A stretch of DNA of 64,000 nt from positions 372,001 to 436,000 of the forward strand of contig NZ_JANFNS010000002.1 of the NCBI RefSeq assembly GCF_024436065.1. The letters run 5' to 3'. The notes under the pieces are model-generated. The model saw only the letters and a program-made list of their open reading frames with translations, did no database searches and was not told the DNA's origin. This DNA is from Saccharibacillus sp. JS10 (GTDB lineage: Bacteria > Bacillota > Bacilli > Paenibacillales > Paenibacillaceae). This document shows positions 46,047 through 53,232 of the stretch, one piece after another; the stretch's first letter is position 1; every line of letters starts with the position of its first letter. A program made the position numbers and the translations under genes.

Positions 46047-46236
46047 AAATATTGCCAAAAGGCGGGAATTTATTCTTTGCTTTTTACAACAAGTAAGTCT
46101 GCATCTTGTGGAATAAAACGACAAATTTACTCTTTACGAGTTTGGAAAACATATGGTAAGGTTAAAACAGAAATACGAACAAGATGCGAACAAAAGCTTA
46201 AAAAGAGAAGTTTTCCATTTTAAATATTGCCAAAAG
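46047..46236 (+). repeat. Pair of 15-bp direct repeats flanking the ArpU promoter region
   Basis: AAATATTGCCAAAAG occurs at 46047-46061 and again at 46222-46236, the second ending 21 nt before the ArpU-type start codon. In a 300-nt AT-rich control region between divergent phage regulators such a perfect repeat suggests a protein-binding site. Apart from this and the xre promoter the interval 45947-46257 shows no gene. Confidence 0.5.
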
Positions 46237-46257
46237 ACAACAAAAGGAGAGATCAAT

Positions 46258-46764
46258 ATGGATACAACGTTATATTTACCGAAGCTGGATCGTCGGAAAA
46301 CGCAAGCGGCAATTGAAGCGGCTATGGAAAAATATCGGATTTACAAAACGATTACGTTTGAGGAACGAGAAGCTAGCGTGACTTCTTCTTATCATGATAT
46401 TCCTTCCGGTTATACCGGTACGACCAGCGATTCGACCGCGCGCACTGCGATCTATAATGTGGATATGCCTGCTGCGCGTATCGCGTACTGTGAACGAATT
46501 GAACGAATTGTCGAACGACTCAATGACCGAGAACGTCTGCTGCTGCGCGAACGTTATATGAAGCAAGACGATGTATTCGACTACAAAGTGTATAATCATC
46601 TGTTCGATCCGCCGATCAGCAAAGATACGTATGTGAAGGTACGTACCGGCGCTTTTTACAAAATGGCATTGACTCTATCGGCTATGGGATTAATTGAACT
46701 AAGCGAACTGTTAGCAAAAGGAACAACGAACCGTGTAGAAGACAAGGTCGGAAAACGTGCTTAA
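46258..46764 (+). CDS. ArpU-family phage late-transcription regulator, 168 aa
   Basis: Starts at ATG 46258 with AAAGGAGA; a longer open frame upstream to 46153 has no start signals. The pattern LPKLDRRKTQAAIEAAMEKYRIYKTITFEE, then SSYHDIPSGYTG, and the C-terminal region-4-like IERIVERLNDRERLLLRERYM with YVKVRTGAFYKMALTLS matches ArpU/RinA-type activators of phage late genes. In PBSX-like elements this type of protein turns on the structural operon. The tail genes here begin 2.8 kb downstream, beyond non-phage genes, so it may act on a remote promoter near 49.3 kb. Confidence 0.85.
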   Translation: MDTTLYLPKLDRRKTQAAIEAAMEKYRIYKTITFEEREASVTSSYHDIPSGYTGTTSDSTARTAIYNVDMPAARIAYCERIERIVERLNDRERLLLRERYMKQDDVFDYKVYNHLFDPPISKDTYVKVRTGAFYKMALTLSAMGLIELSELLAKGTTNRVEDKVGKRA

Positions 46765-46802
46765 TTCGTCATTTTAAATAAAAATATTTTTTTCGCAAAA
46801 AA

Positions 46803-46830
46803 GGGAACGATCTTGAATCTGCGTTGTCTA
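46803..46830 (+). promoter_or_regulatory. ECF-type promoter, probably autoregulatory
   Basis: GGGAAC (46803-46808) and GTCTA (46826-46830) are separated by 17 bp, a typical ECF -35/-10 pair, 23 nt before the sigma gene. Confidence 0.6.
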
Positions 46831-46852
46831 TAAGGGTAGAAGAGGTGAGCAG

Positions 46853-47389
46853 ATGGATAAGATCAATAGCCGTCCGGTTGTACCGATGCAAGCTGCCGAC
46901 CCGGATACCGTCATACGCACCTATTGGGGCGAGGTGTGGAAATATCTCTTCTTTATGACGGGAAGCCGCTCTACTGCCGACGATCTAACGCAAGATACGT
47001 TTATCCGAGCACTGCGGGGATGGGACTCTTTTCGGGGAGAATCTTCGGTCAAAACTTGGCTGATCCGTATCGCACGAAATATTTGGGTGAATCATAAACG
47101 TTCTGCGTTTGTTCGTCGGGTCATTCCTTTTTCGCAGATTGATCGAAGTGAAGTCGAAGCTTCAGCAGAAAAAGCATATCTAGCCGAAGCGGGCGAACGA
47201 CGGATTTGGGAACTTGTTTTTCGATTACCGGACAAGTTACGCGAGACGTTGCTTTTGGAAGCCCATTATGGAATGACGGCGCGAGAAGGCGCAGAAATGT
47301 TAGGCATACCGGAAGGCACATACAAATCGAGACTGTCTCGGGCGCGAACAAAGATGGAACGTATGATGGACGAGGAGGAACTGACATGA
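46853..47389 (+). CDS. ECF-type sigma-70 factor (second pair)
   Basis: A 178-residue sigma factor: region 2 is VIRTYWGEVWKYLFFMTGSRSTADDLTQDTFIRALRGWDSFRGESSVKTWLIRIARNIWVNHKRS and region 4 is LPDKLRETLLLEAHYGMTAREGAEMLGIPEGTYKSRLSRARTKM. ATG 46853 has AAGAGGTGAG. An ECF promoter lies directly upstream and the anti-sigma gene overlaps the stop by four nt. It belongs to a different subfamily from the first pair. The stimulus is unknown. It is placed between the phage-type regulators and the tail genes. Confidence 0.92.
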   Translation: MDKINSRPVVPMQAADPDTVIRTYWGEVWKYLFFMTGSRSTADDLTQDTFIRALRGWDSFRGESSVKTWLIRIARNIWVNHKRSAFVRRVIPFSQIDRSEVEASAEKAYLAEAGERRIWELVFRLPDKLRETLLLEAHYGMTAREGAEMLGIPEGTYKSRLSRARTKMERMMDEEELT

Positions 47390-48270
47390 ACCGATTCAAA
47401 GAGCCGGATCATGACCGCAAGCAAGCGCAAAGTTCAGAAGAAAAACCGACTTGGTACAACCTATTGAGCCAAGAGCCCCGGCAAATAAGTCAAGAGCCGA
47501 CATTTGAGCAAATGCGTAAAATCAAGGAGGAATCAAACATGAATCACACGTATGCAGCAGGAAAAAGAAAGTCGAAATGGACTTGGGGAACTGTAGTTGC
47601 CGCAGGTATTGTATCGATCAGTATTTGGGGAGCAAGTTCAGCAGGGCTAATGAATTCGATCAATCCAAGCGGCGCACCTGTCACAGGCAGTGTACAGACT
47701 GATCCTGGAGCGGGCGGAATGAATGCGGGAGGTATTGCCGGCGGACAAGACCAAGAACAAGGTCTTTCGGAAGAAATTGCGCAAGCTAAGCAAATGGCAG
47801 AGTCTTTCAAAAAAGAAGATTGGACAGTCACGCAAGAAAAGCTGGATGTATATAACCGTGAAATGAATGCTGGCGAAGATGCTGGAGATGGGTTTATTAA
47901 TTGGGTTGAAAAACGTCAAAAAGAACTATTGGCGTATGCGGAACCGGAGTTCCTAAGTGTTTATTTTACAAATGAAGCAGGCAATACGCCTTACAATGCA
48001 GCAATAAATACAGAGTCGGAGATTGCAGTCGAAAATATGCAAATGAAGATGAGAAGCGTGAGTGAAGACGAAAAACAAATCACGTTCGATTATACGCTGG
48101 ATCTGACATTCTCCAATGGACGCGATCCGCTGGCGTTGAAAGGCGCGATTCAGATGCAAAAAGACGGCGAAAGCTGGAAAGTTCTCAAAGATACACCGCA
48201 AAAAGCGTCGTATGTGGAGCTGTATAAGTTGGCGCGTCCAGATCTAGGTTGGGGCGAAGGAAATCAGTAA
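47386..48270 (+). CDS. Membrane anti-sigma factor partner, 294 aa
   Basis: ATG 47386 overlaps the sigma stop (ATGA). A hydrophilic cytoplasmic part of about 58 residues (no zinc motif) precedes one membrane helix (WGTVVAAGIVSISIWGAS, about residues 66-83). The extracytoplasmic part has a Gly/Ala-rich spacer (GAGGMNAGGIAGGQD) and then a compact domain with LTFSNGRDPLALKGAIQMQKDGESWKVLKD, resembling the DUF4878/NTF2-like fold found in Bacillales lipoproteins. A second ATG (47539) with AAGGAGG upstream lies just before the helix and might yield a shorter form. Pairing with the sigma gene is the main evidence for function. Confidence 0.8.
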   Translation: MNRFKEPDHDRKQAQSSEEKPTWYNLLSQEPRQISQEPTFEQMRKIKEESNMNHTYAAGKRKSKWTWGTVVAAGIVSISIWGASSAGLMNSINPSGAPVTGSVQTDPGAGGMNAGGIAGGQDQEQGLSEEIAQAKQMAESFKKEDWTVTQEKLDVYNREMNAGEDAGDGFINWVEKRQKELLAYAEPEFLSVYFTNEAGNTPYNAAINTESEIAVENMQMKMRSVSEDEKQITFDYTLDLTFSNGRDPLALKGAIQMQKDGESWKVLKDTPQKASYVELYKLARPDLGWGEGNQ

Positions 48271-48292
48271 GATTCATCCACGCGTAAAAGTT

Positions 48293-48330
48293 AAAAGCTG
48301 CAATTCCTACTCAGGAGTTGCGGCTTTTTC
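48293..48330 (+). terminator. Intrinsic terminator after the second sigma pair
   Basis: AAAAGCTGCAATTCC pairs with GGAGTTGCGGCTTTTT around TACTCA, with two G-T pairs. Confidence 0.85.
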
Positions 48331-48362
48331 TATATGCAAATCGTGGCGATATAAAAAAAACG

Positions 48363-48396
48363 CAAAAAAAACAGGCTTCGGAAAAATCCGCTGCCT
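48363..48396 (-). terminator. Intrinsic terminator after rpmE2
   Basis: On the minus strand CAGGC-AG-CGGA pairs with TCCG-AA-GCCTG around a TTTT loop, followed by T8. Confidence 0.88.
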
Positions 48397-48428
48397 GATC
48401 GTAGAAGTTCGCTTGCGCGAGCTTGTTC

Positions 48429-48671
48429 TTACATGTTGTATTTCTTTTTGAAGCGTTCAACTTGTCCGCCAGCATCAAGAATTTTCTGTTTGCCAGTGAA
48501 GAACGGGTGCGAATCGGAAGTGATTTCCACTTTGATCAGCGGGTAAGTGTTGCCGTCTTCCCAAGCTACAGTTTCATTGGATTTGCGAGTCGAAGCGCTC
48601 AAGAATTGGTGCCCAGTGCTCGTATCCATGAATACTACCGGTTGGTAGTTCGGGTGGATTCCTTGTTTCAT
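48429..48671 (-). CDS. rpmE2: Ribosomal protein L31 type B
   Basis: The 80-residue sequence [20 protein letters not shown], then [41 protein letters not shown], is the zinc-independent (C-minus) form of bL31, without the CxxC pairs of type A. In Bacillus subtilis the type B protein (YtiA) is induced by zinc shortage under Zur. I looked for a Zur box in the 5' region and did not find a convincing one, so it may be the main L31 here. ATG 48671 has AAGGAG. It is a clear host gene between the phage-like regulatory and tail modules. Confidence 0.96.
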   Translation of the reverse strand: MKQGIHPNYQPVVFMDTSTGHQFLSASTRKSNETVAWEDGNTYPLIKVEITSDSHPFFTGKQKILDAGGQVERFKKKYNM

Positions 48672-48855
48672 CTATTTTCAACTCCTTCATAGAATAATCA
48701 ATAATCACATACACTACATAGTAGCATAAGGCAAGCATCTTGACAATATTGAAATCGAGAAGAGGAAAAATTTGTTTTGTAGATTAAAAGAAGTTCAGAC
48801 ATGTGAATCGCAAAGCGCTCTTTATTATATAGAAGAAACACGATTTAAGAACCTT

Positions 48856-49029
48856 TTAGTGCGTACTAAAATAAGCGATTCCGTAAAAGATGACAAATAA
48901 AACGACTGCTATAATAAGCCCTGTAATAATCGTTCCTTTTATTGAGGTCTTGGACACTTCTTCATGGAAATGATGGGCTCGCTGTCTAGCGATTTCTTCA
49001 TCGTTGCCGTTCAAGTTATTGTGGAACAT
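48856..49029 (-). CDS. Small single-pass membrane protein, 57 aa
   Basis: ATG 49029 has AAAGGAG at suitable spacing. The N-terminal half is hydrophilic and His/Glu-rich (EEIARQRAHHFHEEVSKTS); the C-terminal half is a single strongly hydrophobic helix (GTIITGLIIAVVLFVIFYGIAYF) ending in STH. It is below usual gene-finding length, but the start signals and the helix make it a credible gene. No family recognised. The 184 nt between it and rpmE2 show no other element. Confidence 0.65.
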   Translation of the reverse strand: MFHNNLNGNDEEIARQRAHHFHEEVSKTSIKGTIITGLIIAVVLFVIFYGIAYFSTH

Positions 49030-49346
49030 ACGATCACGACTCCTTTATTAAAGTTAGATTTTTAAATGAAGAAAAGTGATGTTTAATTTGACAATTTTAT
49101 CATGAATATTGATGGATGAGCAAATGAGATCGAAGTCTGTGAGATGGATGGGGTAGGCTTGAAACCGCGCTGTCATAAGGATTAGAAGTGGATTCGTCTT
49201 TTTTTCGCCTTAGACCCGTCTTTTGTTCGGCGTTTATCGGACAGAAATCGGACGCTTCTCCATCTTCGTTTGGTGAAAAAGGCGGTAAGATTATATCATC
49301 GGGAAGTTGAGCAAGAGGGCAAGCGCCGAAAGCTCGAGAAGCTTAA

Positions 49347-49481
49347 ATGAGCCATACGAACGGATGCGATCTTTTACGCAAAGGCGCAACCGTTTTGCTT
49401 AGGCGACCAGCGGCGACAGAGCCTTTTTGCAAAACCCCCGAAGAACGAAAAATTGTTCATATCAAGCGCGACCTTGATTAA
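49347..49481 (+). CDS. Possible small ORF, 44 aa, ahead of the tail operon
   Basis: An ORF from ATG 49347 to TAA 49481, begins MSHTNGCDLLRKGATVLLRR, with a weak GAGAAG site. Its stop codon lies at the foot of a terminator-like hairpin. It could be a leader peptide, a small phage protein or chance; no homologue is recognised. Confidence 0.25.
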   Translation: MSHTNGCDLLRKGATVLLRRPAATEPFCKTPEERKIVHIKRDLD

Positions 49482-49513
49482 ACCGCCAATAGATTTTCTG
49501 TTGGCGGTTTTGG
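49479..49513 (+). terminator. Terminator-like hairpin before the first tail gene
   Basis: AAACCGCCAA (49480-49489) and TTGGCGGTTT (49501-49510) form a perfect 10-bp stem around TAGATTTTCTG, with a short T-run (GGTTTTGGG). It would reduce read-through into the tail operon unless overridden. Confidence 0.55.
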
Positions 49514-49544
49514 GCGTGGAGCGAGAAAGGAAGGAGGGAGTGTT

Positions 49545-50435
49545 ATTCGGGAGCAACTCAAGCAAGCGTTAGAAAAACGCGTACCGGAGCTAACCGGGCA
49601 TGTTCACGATATGCCGTCACTCGGACATCCGTATATCGGATACGGAGCGGTAATTTCATTCGCGGAAGAAATTCAAAAAAGCGAATGGGTCGGGTATCGA
49701 CGGATCATTAAAATCTTTCCGTATGCCGACGAGACCGCCGGAAGCTTCGCTACGGTCGAAAGATTAGCGAGCCAAATCGAAGCGGCGCTACACGAGCAGC
49801 CGATCTACGTTGCATCTGATTCGGAGGCAACGACTGAAGCTGACGCAAATACAGCGTTCACTTGCGTATTTGCCGGTTCTGCCGACGGCGATCGCACCGA
49901 CGGTCTGCTCGGCGCGGCTACGCGGGGCTTACGCTTTGCCGTATATCGGCAACCTGGCGGCGTTGCCGAGCAGACCGGAGTGCCCAGCGCGGAACTTGCC
50001 GCGCTGATAGAGAACACGTCCGCGCAGCTCGGCGCGGACTGGCAAGTCTATGCCGACCGCTGGCAGTCGGCATGGGCAAGACCTTGCGTACTGTGGCGGC
50101 TATCCGGTAGCCGCAAAGTGACCGCAAAGCCGTCTGCCTACGATGTCAGGCGGACGTATACGGCGCACGTACTGGGGCGCACGCCAGCCGAAGAGCGCGA
50201 AGCGCTATCGCTGCTCGCGGAGCGGTTCAGCTCCGCGCCGCGGTTAGCGCCGACTGTACCTGGTCGGCGCGGCGCGACGATCGCGGATCTGAACGTCGAT
50301 CTGGAGGTCGACGCTTTTTTGAAAGGTCAGCTTCGGCTAGATGTGCTGGAGCGGGTCGCGGAAGCGTATGGGCGTCCTGTCGAGCCAGAACCGGCGGTGC
50401 TGATGGGCAGCGTCGGTCTGAAGCAGACGGACTGA
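49545..50435 (+). CDS. Fused two-domain tail terminator protein, about 296 aa
   Basis: The first part (about residues 1-100: REQLKQALEKRVPELTGHVHDMPSLGHPYIGYGAVISF, YRRIIKIFPYADETAGSFATVERLASQIEAAL) has the pattern of siphovirus/myovirus tail terminators. The second part (about 150-290: QVYADRWQSAWARPCVLWRLS, YDVRRTYTAHVLGRTPAEEREALSLLAERF, DAFLKGQLRLDV) resembles the DUF6838 tail terminator family. The ATG at 49611 lacks a ribosome binding site and cuts the first helix; an ideal AAGGAGGGAG lies 7 nt before an in-frame ATT at 49545, which I take as the start. The middle and second part are distinctly GC-rich. It is first in the tail operon, the place of the terminator/neck genes XkdI-XkdJ in PBSX. 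Confidence 0.6.
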   Translation: MREQLKQALEKRVPELTGHVHDMPSLGHPYIGYGAVISFAEEIQKSEWVGYRRIIKIFPYADETAGSFATVERLASQIEAALHEQPIYVASDSEATTEADANTAFTCVFAGSADGDRTDGLLGAATRGLRFAVYRQPGGVAEQTGVPSAELAALIENTSAQLGADWQVYADRWQSAWARPCVLWRLSGSRKVTAKPSAYDVRRTYTAHVLGRTPAEEREALSLLAERFSSAPRLAPTVPGRRGATIADLNVDLEVDAFLKGQLRLDVLERVAEAYGRPVEPEPAVLMGSVGLKQTD

Positions 50436-50485
50436 GATGGATTTAGGTCCAAGACGTTAGAGCTGGAAACGAAGGTGGGATTGGA

Positions 50486-50692
50486 ATGAACGAAATAACG
50501 AAGTCGTCGGGTTCTACGAGTAGCGAATCTGCGCTCTATCCGGCATCCGCATGGATGGAACACGCTGAAAGTCTATTCGGTGTACGCGCAGAAGTCGTAC
50601 ATGGTGCGCTTTGCCAACAAAAAGCGAAGCATTTTACCAAACAGCAAGTCACAGAGCAAATCAACCAATTTATGAAAGCGAAGGTGAAGTAA
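50486..50692 (+). CDS. YqzN/YkzM-like small protein, 68 aa
   Basis: Starts at ATG 50486 with GGTGGG upstream and ends 1 nt before the sheath gene. The core, LYPASAWMEHAESLFGVRAEVVHGAL followed by FTKQQVTEQINQFMKAKVK, matches the small proteins coded just before the sheath gene in PBSX/skin-type elements (YkzM/YqzN). Their function is unknown; the fixed place between terminator and sheath suggests a tail assembly role. Confidence 0.75.
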   Translation: MNEITKSSGSTSSESALYPASAWMEHAESLFGVRAEVVHGALCQQKAKHFTKQQVTEQINQFMKAKVK

Positions 50693-50693
50693 T

Positions 50694-52151
50694 ATGGCAG
50701 GCGGAACTTGGAGTACAACAGAAAAATCGGTCCTTCCGGGACTTTATATGAATTTTCAGGCGGCAGCGGCTTCGGCTATTCAACCGGGGAGTCGCGGCAC
50801 GGTCGCGGTTATTGTTAAAAGCAATTGGGGACCCGAACGCGAATTTGTCGAGATCGGAAGCGAAGCGGCAATTGCCCGTACGTTTTCGAATGAACAAACA
50901 GATGGAGCGACCGCTTACGATTCGCTGTATCTAGCTTTGCTGGGCGGGCCGCAAAAGCTGCTCGCTTACCGCATCGCGGACGATACAGCGGCAGCGGCAT
51001 CGCTGACTTTGAAGTCCGGCGAAACCAATGCGCTGCGTCTGACTACGAAGTATACCGGCAGCCGAGGGAATACTTTCCGCGTAGCGGTACAACCGAATAT
51101 GACGCAAGAAAATGCGCTGGAGCTGCGTTTGTATGAAGCTTCGAAGCTGCTGCGTACATTCGTATCCGAAAGCGGAGACGTCGCTTCATTCGTCGAAATG
51201 ATTAATGCCGATGCAGAAAATGCTTGGATTCAAGCGGAAGCTTTGGCTCCGGAATCGGTATTGTCGCAAGTATCGGGCGTTGCTTTTGCAGGCGGCGCAA
51301 GCGGTAACGGCGAACTGACGAACGCGGATTATATCGCGGCGCAAACGGCGCTGGAAAGTACGGATTTTGACGTATTGGCGCTTGATTTTGCAGCAGATTC
51401 TGCTTTGCTACAAAGTTTTGCATCATTCGTGAAGCGTCTGCGCGCAGAAGGTCGCGGGATTACGCTCGTAGTCGGCGGTTCGGCGGCTGACGATGTATCT
51501 ACCAACGCGCCAACGTTGGTGTCTGCACGTTCGGCGACGCTGAATCATGAAGGCATCGTCAATGTAGGAACCGGCGTGAAGTTAGGTTCGGCAGTATACA
51601 GCTCGGCGCAAACGAGCGCCTATGTTGCGGGTCTGATCGCAGGGCAACGTCTGAATGAATCGACAACGTATCATGCGACGCCATTTGAAGATGTGACTCG
51701 CCGCTGGACACGTTCGGAACAAGAACACGCGGTGAAAAACGGCGTATTCCTGTTGTTCCACGACGGTCGCCAAGTTAAAACGCTGCGCGGCATCAATACG
51801 CTGGTTGCGCCGGCTAGCGGTCAAAACAACGCGTGGAAAAAAATCCGCTCCGTCCGCGTGATGGATACGATCAGCAGCGATCTCCAGCGTACGGCGGAAG
51901 ATTCTTACATCGGTAAAGTCAACAATACCGAAGAAGGTCGCCTTGCATTGATTGGCGCAATGAAAGAATATTTGGCGTTGCTTGCTCAAAGCGGCGTAAT
52001 CGAAACCGGTGGTTTTGACGTGATCCAAGATCCGGCTTATTACGGCGACGCTCCGATTACCAAGCCGGAAGCCGACCAAGTCTTTTTGCAATGGAATGTG
52101 AAGTTGTCCGATGTGATGGAGCAGTTGTTCGGCACGTTCTACGTGCAATAA
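50694..52151 (+). CDS. xkdK: Contractile tail sheath protein (XkdK-like)
   Basis: A 485-residue sheath protein, near PBSX XkdK in length. The N-terminus MAGGTWSTTEKSVLPGLYMNF and GSRGTVAVIVKSNWGPE are the family opening; KYTGSRGNTFRVAVQPN follows, and the C-terminal domain IRSVRVMDTISSDLQRTAEDSYIGKVNNTEEGRLALIGAMKEYL contains the handshake region that links subunits. It forms the outer contractile cylinder around the tube. Presence of a sheath separates this locus from non-contractile (F-type) tailocins. A hairpin terminator follows before the tube gene. Confidence 0.95.
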   Translation: MAGGTWSTTEKSVLPGLYMNFQAAAASAIQPGSRGTVAVIVKSNWGPEREFVEIGSEAAIARTFSNEQTDGATAYDSLYLALLGGPQKLLAYRIADDTAAAASLTLKSGETNALRLTTKYTGSRGNTFRVAVQPNMTQENALELRLYEASKLLRTFVSESGDVASFVEMINADAENAWIQAEALAPESVLSQVSGVAFAGGASGNGELTNADYIAAQTALESTDFDVLALDFAADSALLQSFASFVKRLRAEGRGITLVVGGSAADDVSTNAPTLVSARSATLNHEGIVNVGTGVKLGSAVYSSAQTSAYVAGLIAGQRLNESTTYHATPFEDVTRRWTRSEQEHAVKNGVFLLFHDGRQVKTLRGINTLVAPASGQNNAWKKIRSVRVMDTISSDLQRTAEDSYIGKVNNTEEGRLALIGAMKEYLALLAQSGVIETGGFDVIQDPAYYGDAPITKPEADQVFLQWNVKLSDVMEQLFGTFYVQ

Positions 52152-52161
52152 AAAGTCGGAT

Positions 52162-52209
52162 AAGAAGCGTTTACGCCAACTACGAATACTGCGTAAAACG
52201 CTTCTTTTT
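52162..52209 (+). terminator. Attenuator hairpin between sheath and tube genes
   Basis: AAGAAGCGTTTACGC pairs with GCGTAAAACGCTTCTT around CAACTACGAATACT, followed by T5. Located inside an operon of essential tail genes, it is more likely a partial terminator or mRNA 3'-end stabiliser that raises sheath over baseplate dosage. Confidence 0.8.
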
Positions 52210-52259
52210 AATAAATAGATCAATCAAACCTACTACAACAATTTCAAGGAGGAAATAAT

Positions 52260-52667
52260 ATGTTAGATGCTTCGAGAGTGATTTTGGGAACGTATGGTCA
52301 GCTGCATATCGATGGAGTATGGCAATCGCATATCAATAAATTGGAAGCTAGCGTAGAGATCGAAAAGCGCGAGCTGAGCCTGACCGGAAGCGATTGGAAA
52401 GTACACAAAAACGGCGCGAAAAAAGGCACGGGCACGATGAGCGGCTACAAAGTCACTTCGGATATGATCCGCCGCGGGTTCCAAAAGTTCGATATTATCT
52501 CCAAGCTTGACGACCCGGAATCGTACGGTCACGAGCGCGTGCGTCTGATTCGCTGCATGCCGGACAAAATTCAACTCGCTAACTGGAACGCGGGCGAAGA
52601 AGTCGCGGAAGAAACGACGTTTACGTTCGAAGGCTATGAGCTGCTCGATCCGATTCGCGCGAACTGA
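52260..52667 (+). CDS. xkdM: Tail tube protein (XkdM-like), 135 aa
   Basis: LDASRVILGTYGQLHIDGVWQSHINKLEASVEIEKRELSLTGSDWKVHKNGAKKGTGTMSGYKVTS is the recognisable XkdM beta-barrel start, and RVRLIRCMPDKIQLANWNAGEEVAEETTFTFEGYELLD its end. Rings of six subunits stack to form the inner tube that is driven into the target envelope. ATG 52260 has AAGGAGGAA. It is flanked on both sides by hairpins, consistent with separate control of its abundance. Confidence 0.95.
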   Translation: MLDASRVILGTYGQLHIDGVWQSHINKLEASVEIEKRELSLTGSDWKVHKNGAKKGTGTMSGYKVTSDMIRRGFQKFDIISKLDDPESYGHERVRLIRCMPDKIQLANWNAGEEVAEETTFTFEGYELLDPIRAN

Positions 52668-52692
52668 TTTTTTAATATAAATCTACGAAAAT

Positions 52693-52740
52693 GGCGTGCT
52701 TGGCTCAGAACTTACGAGTCTTGGCACGTCGTTTGTTTTT
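52693..52740 (+). terminator. Attenuator-like hairpin after the tube gene
   Basis: GGCGTGC-TT-GGCTC pairs imperfectly with GAGTC-TT-GGCACG, followed by TCGTTTGTTTTT. Weaker than the hairpin after the sheath gene but in the equivalent place. Confidence 0.55.
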
Positions 52741-52774
52741 AAATATCCGTACACATTCGAGGAGGAAACTTGCT

Positions 52775-53209
52775 ATGAGTAACCATGAAAATATGTCCGA
52801 AGAACAAATTTTGGATGTGCTGTTCGAAGCCGCCGACAAATTGCCGGAAGAAACCATCGTAATCCAACGCCTTGATCTGCGTATGACGCTGCGCGGTCTG
52901 ACTTCCAGCAAAGTCGACGGAATTCGCGAGCGCTGTATGGTTCGCAAAACGGTCAAAGGACGCACCGAAGAAAAAGTCGATAGCGAGACGTTCAATGCGC
53001 TGCTGATCTCGGAAGCGACCGCGAAACTTGAAGTGAAAGGGCTGGAGCTGAACGGCTGGGGCGACCCGCGTATCACGAGCCGACTCAAGTTGTCCGGCGG
53101 CGAACAAGCGGTGCGCCGTATGTTGCTTGCGGGGGAACTGGACGCGGTAGGCGACAAAGTGCTGGAACTGTCCGGCTTCGGCGTGGAGCTTGCTGACGTA
53201 AAAAACTAA
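52775..53209 (+). CDS. xkdN: Tail assembly chaperone (XkdN-like), 144 aa
   Basis: ATG 52775 has GAGGAGGAAA upstream; the longer frame from 52691 runs through the preceding hairpin. The protein has the XkdN pattern: MSEEQILDVLFEAADKLPEETIVIQRLDLRMTLRGLTSSKVDGIRERC, TFNALLISEATAKLEVKGLELNGWGDPR and KLSGGEQAVRRMLLAGELDAVGDKVLELSGF. Such chaperones coat the tape measure protein while the tube grows. In many phages a second product is made by frameshifting; here a separate small ORF follows 23 nt later. Confidence 0.92.
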   Translation: MSNHENMSEEQILDVLFEAADKLPEETIVIQRLDLRMTLRGLTSSKVDGIRERCMVRKTVKGRTEEKVDSETFNALLISEATAKLEVKGLELNGWGDPRITSRLKLSGGEQAVRRMLLAGELDAVGDKVLELSGFGVELADVKN

Positions 53210-53232
53210 TCCACTCCGGCGGAGTGACGACA

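Larger units (their letters stand above)
49030..49544 (+). other. Leader/intergenic region before the tail operon
   Basis: A 515-nt stretch without an established gene. It contains an isolated TTGACA (49088-49093) lacking a good -10, a better promoter candidate at 49270-49299 (TTGGTG-18 bp-TATCAT), a possible 44-codon ORF (49347-49481) and a terminator-like hairpin (49479-49513) 32 nt before the first tail gene. The composition changes from AT-rich to GC-rich across it. This is where an ArpU-type activator or antitermination would be expected to act. Confidence 0.45.

Noticed and set aside
45900-46260. LexA/DinR-type SOS boxes near the Xre/ArpU control region
   Set aside because: No CGAAC-N4-GTTCG-like dyad was found; GAAC half-sites occur without a correctly spaced partner.
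48672-48735. Possible Zur box upstream of rpmE2
   Set aside because: The AT-rich stretch GATTATTGATTATTC lacks the TCGTAAT-N-ATTACGA dyad.
49088-49093. Consensus TTGACA before the tail operon
   Set aside because: No acceptable -10 hexamer lies 16-18 bp downstream; the candidate at 49270-49299 is better, though still weak.
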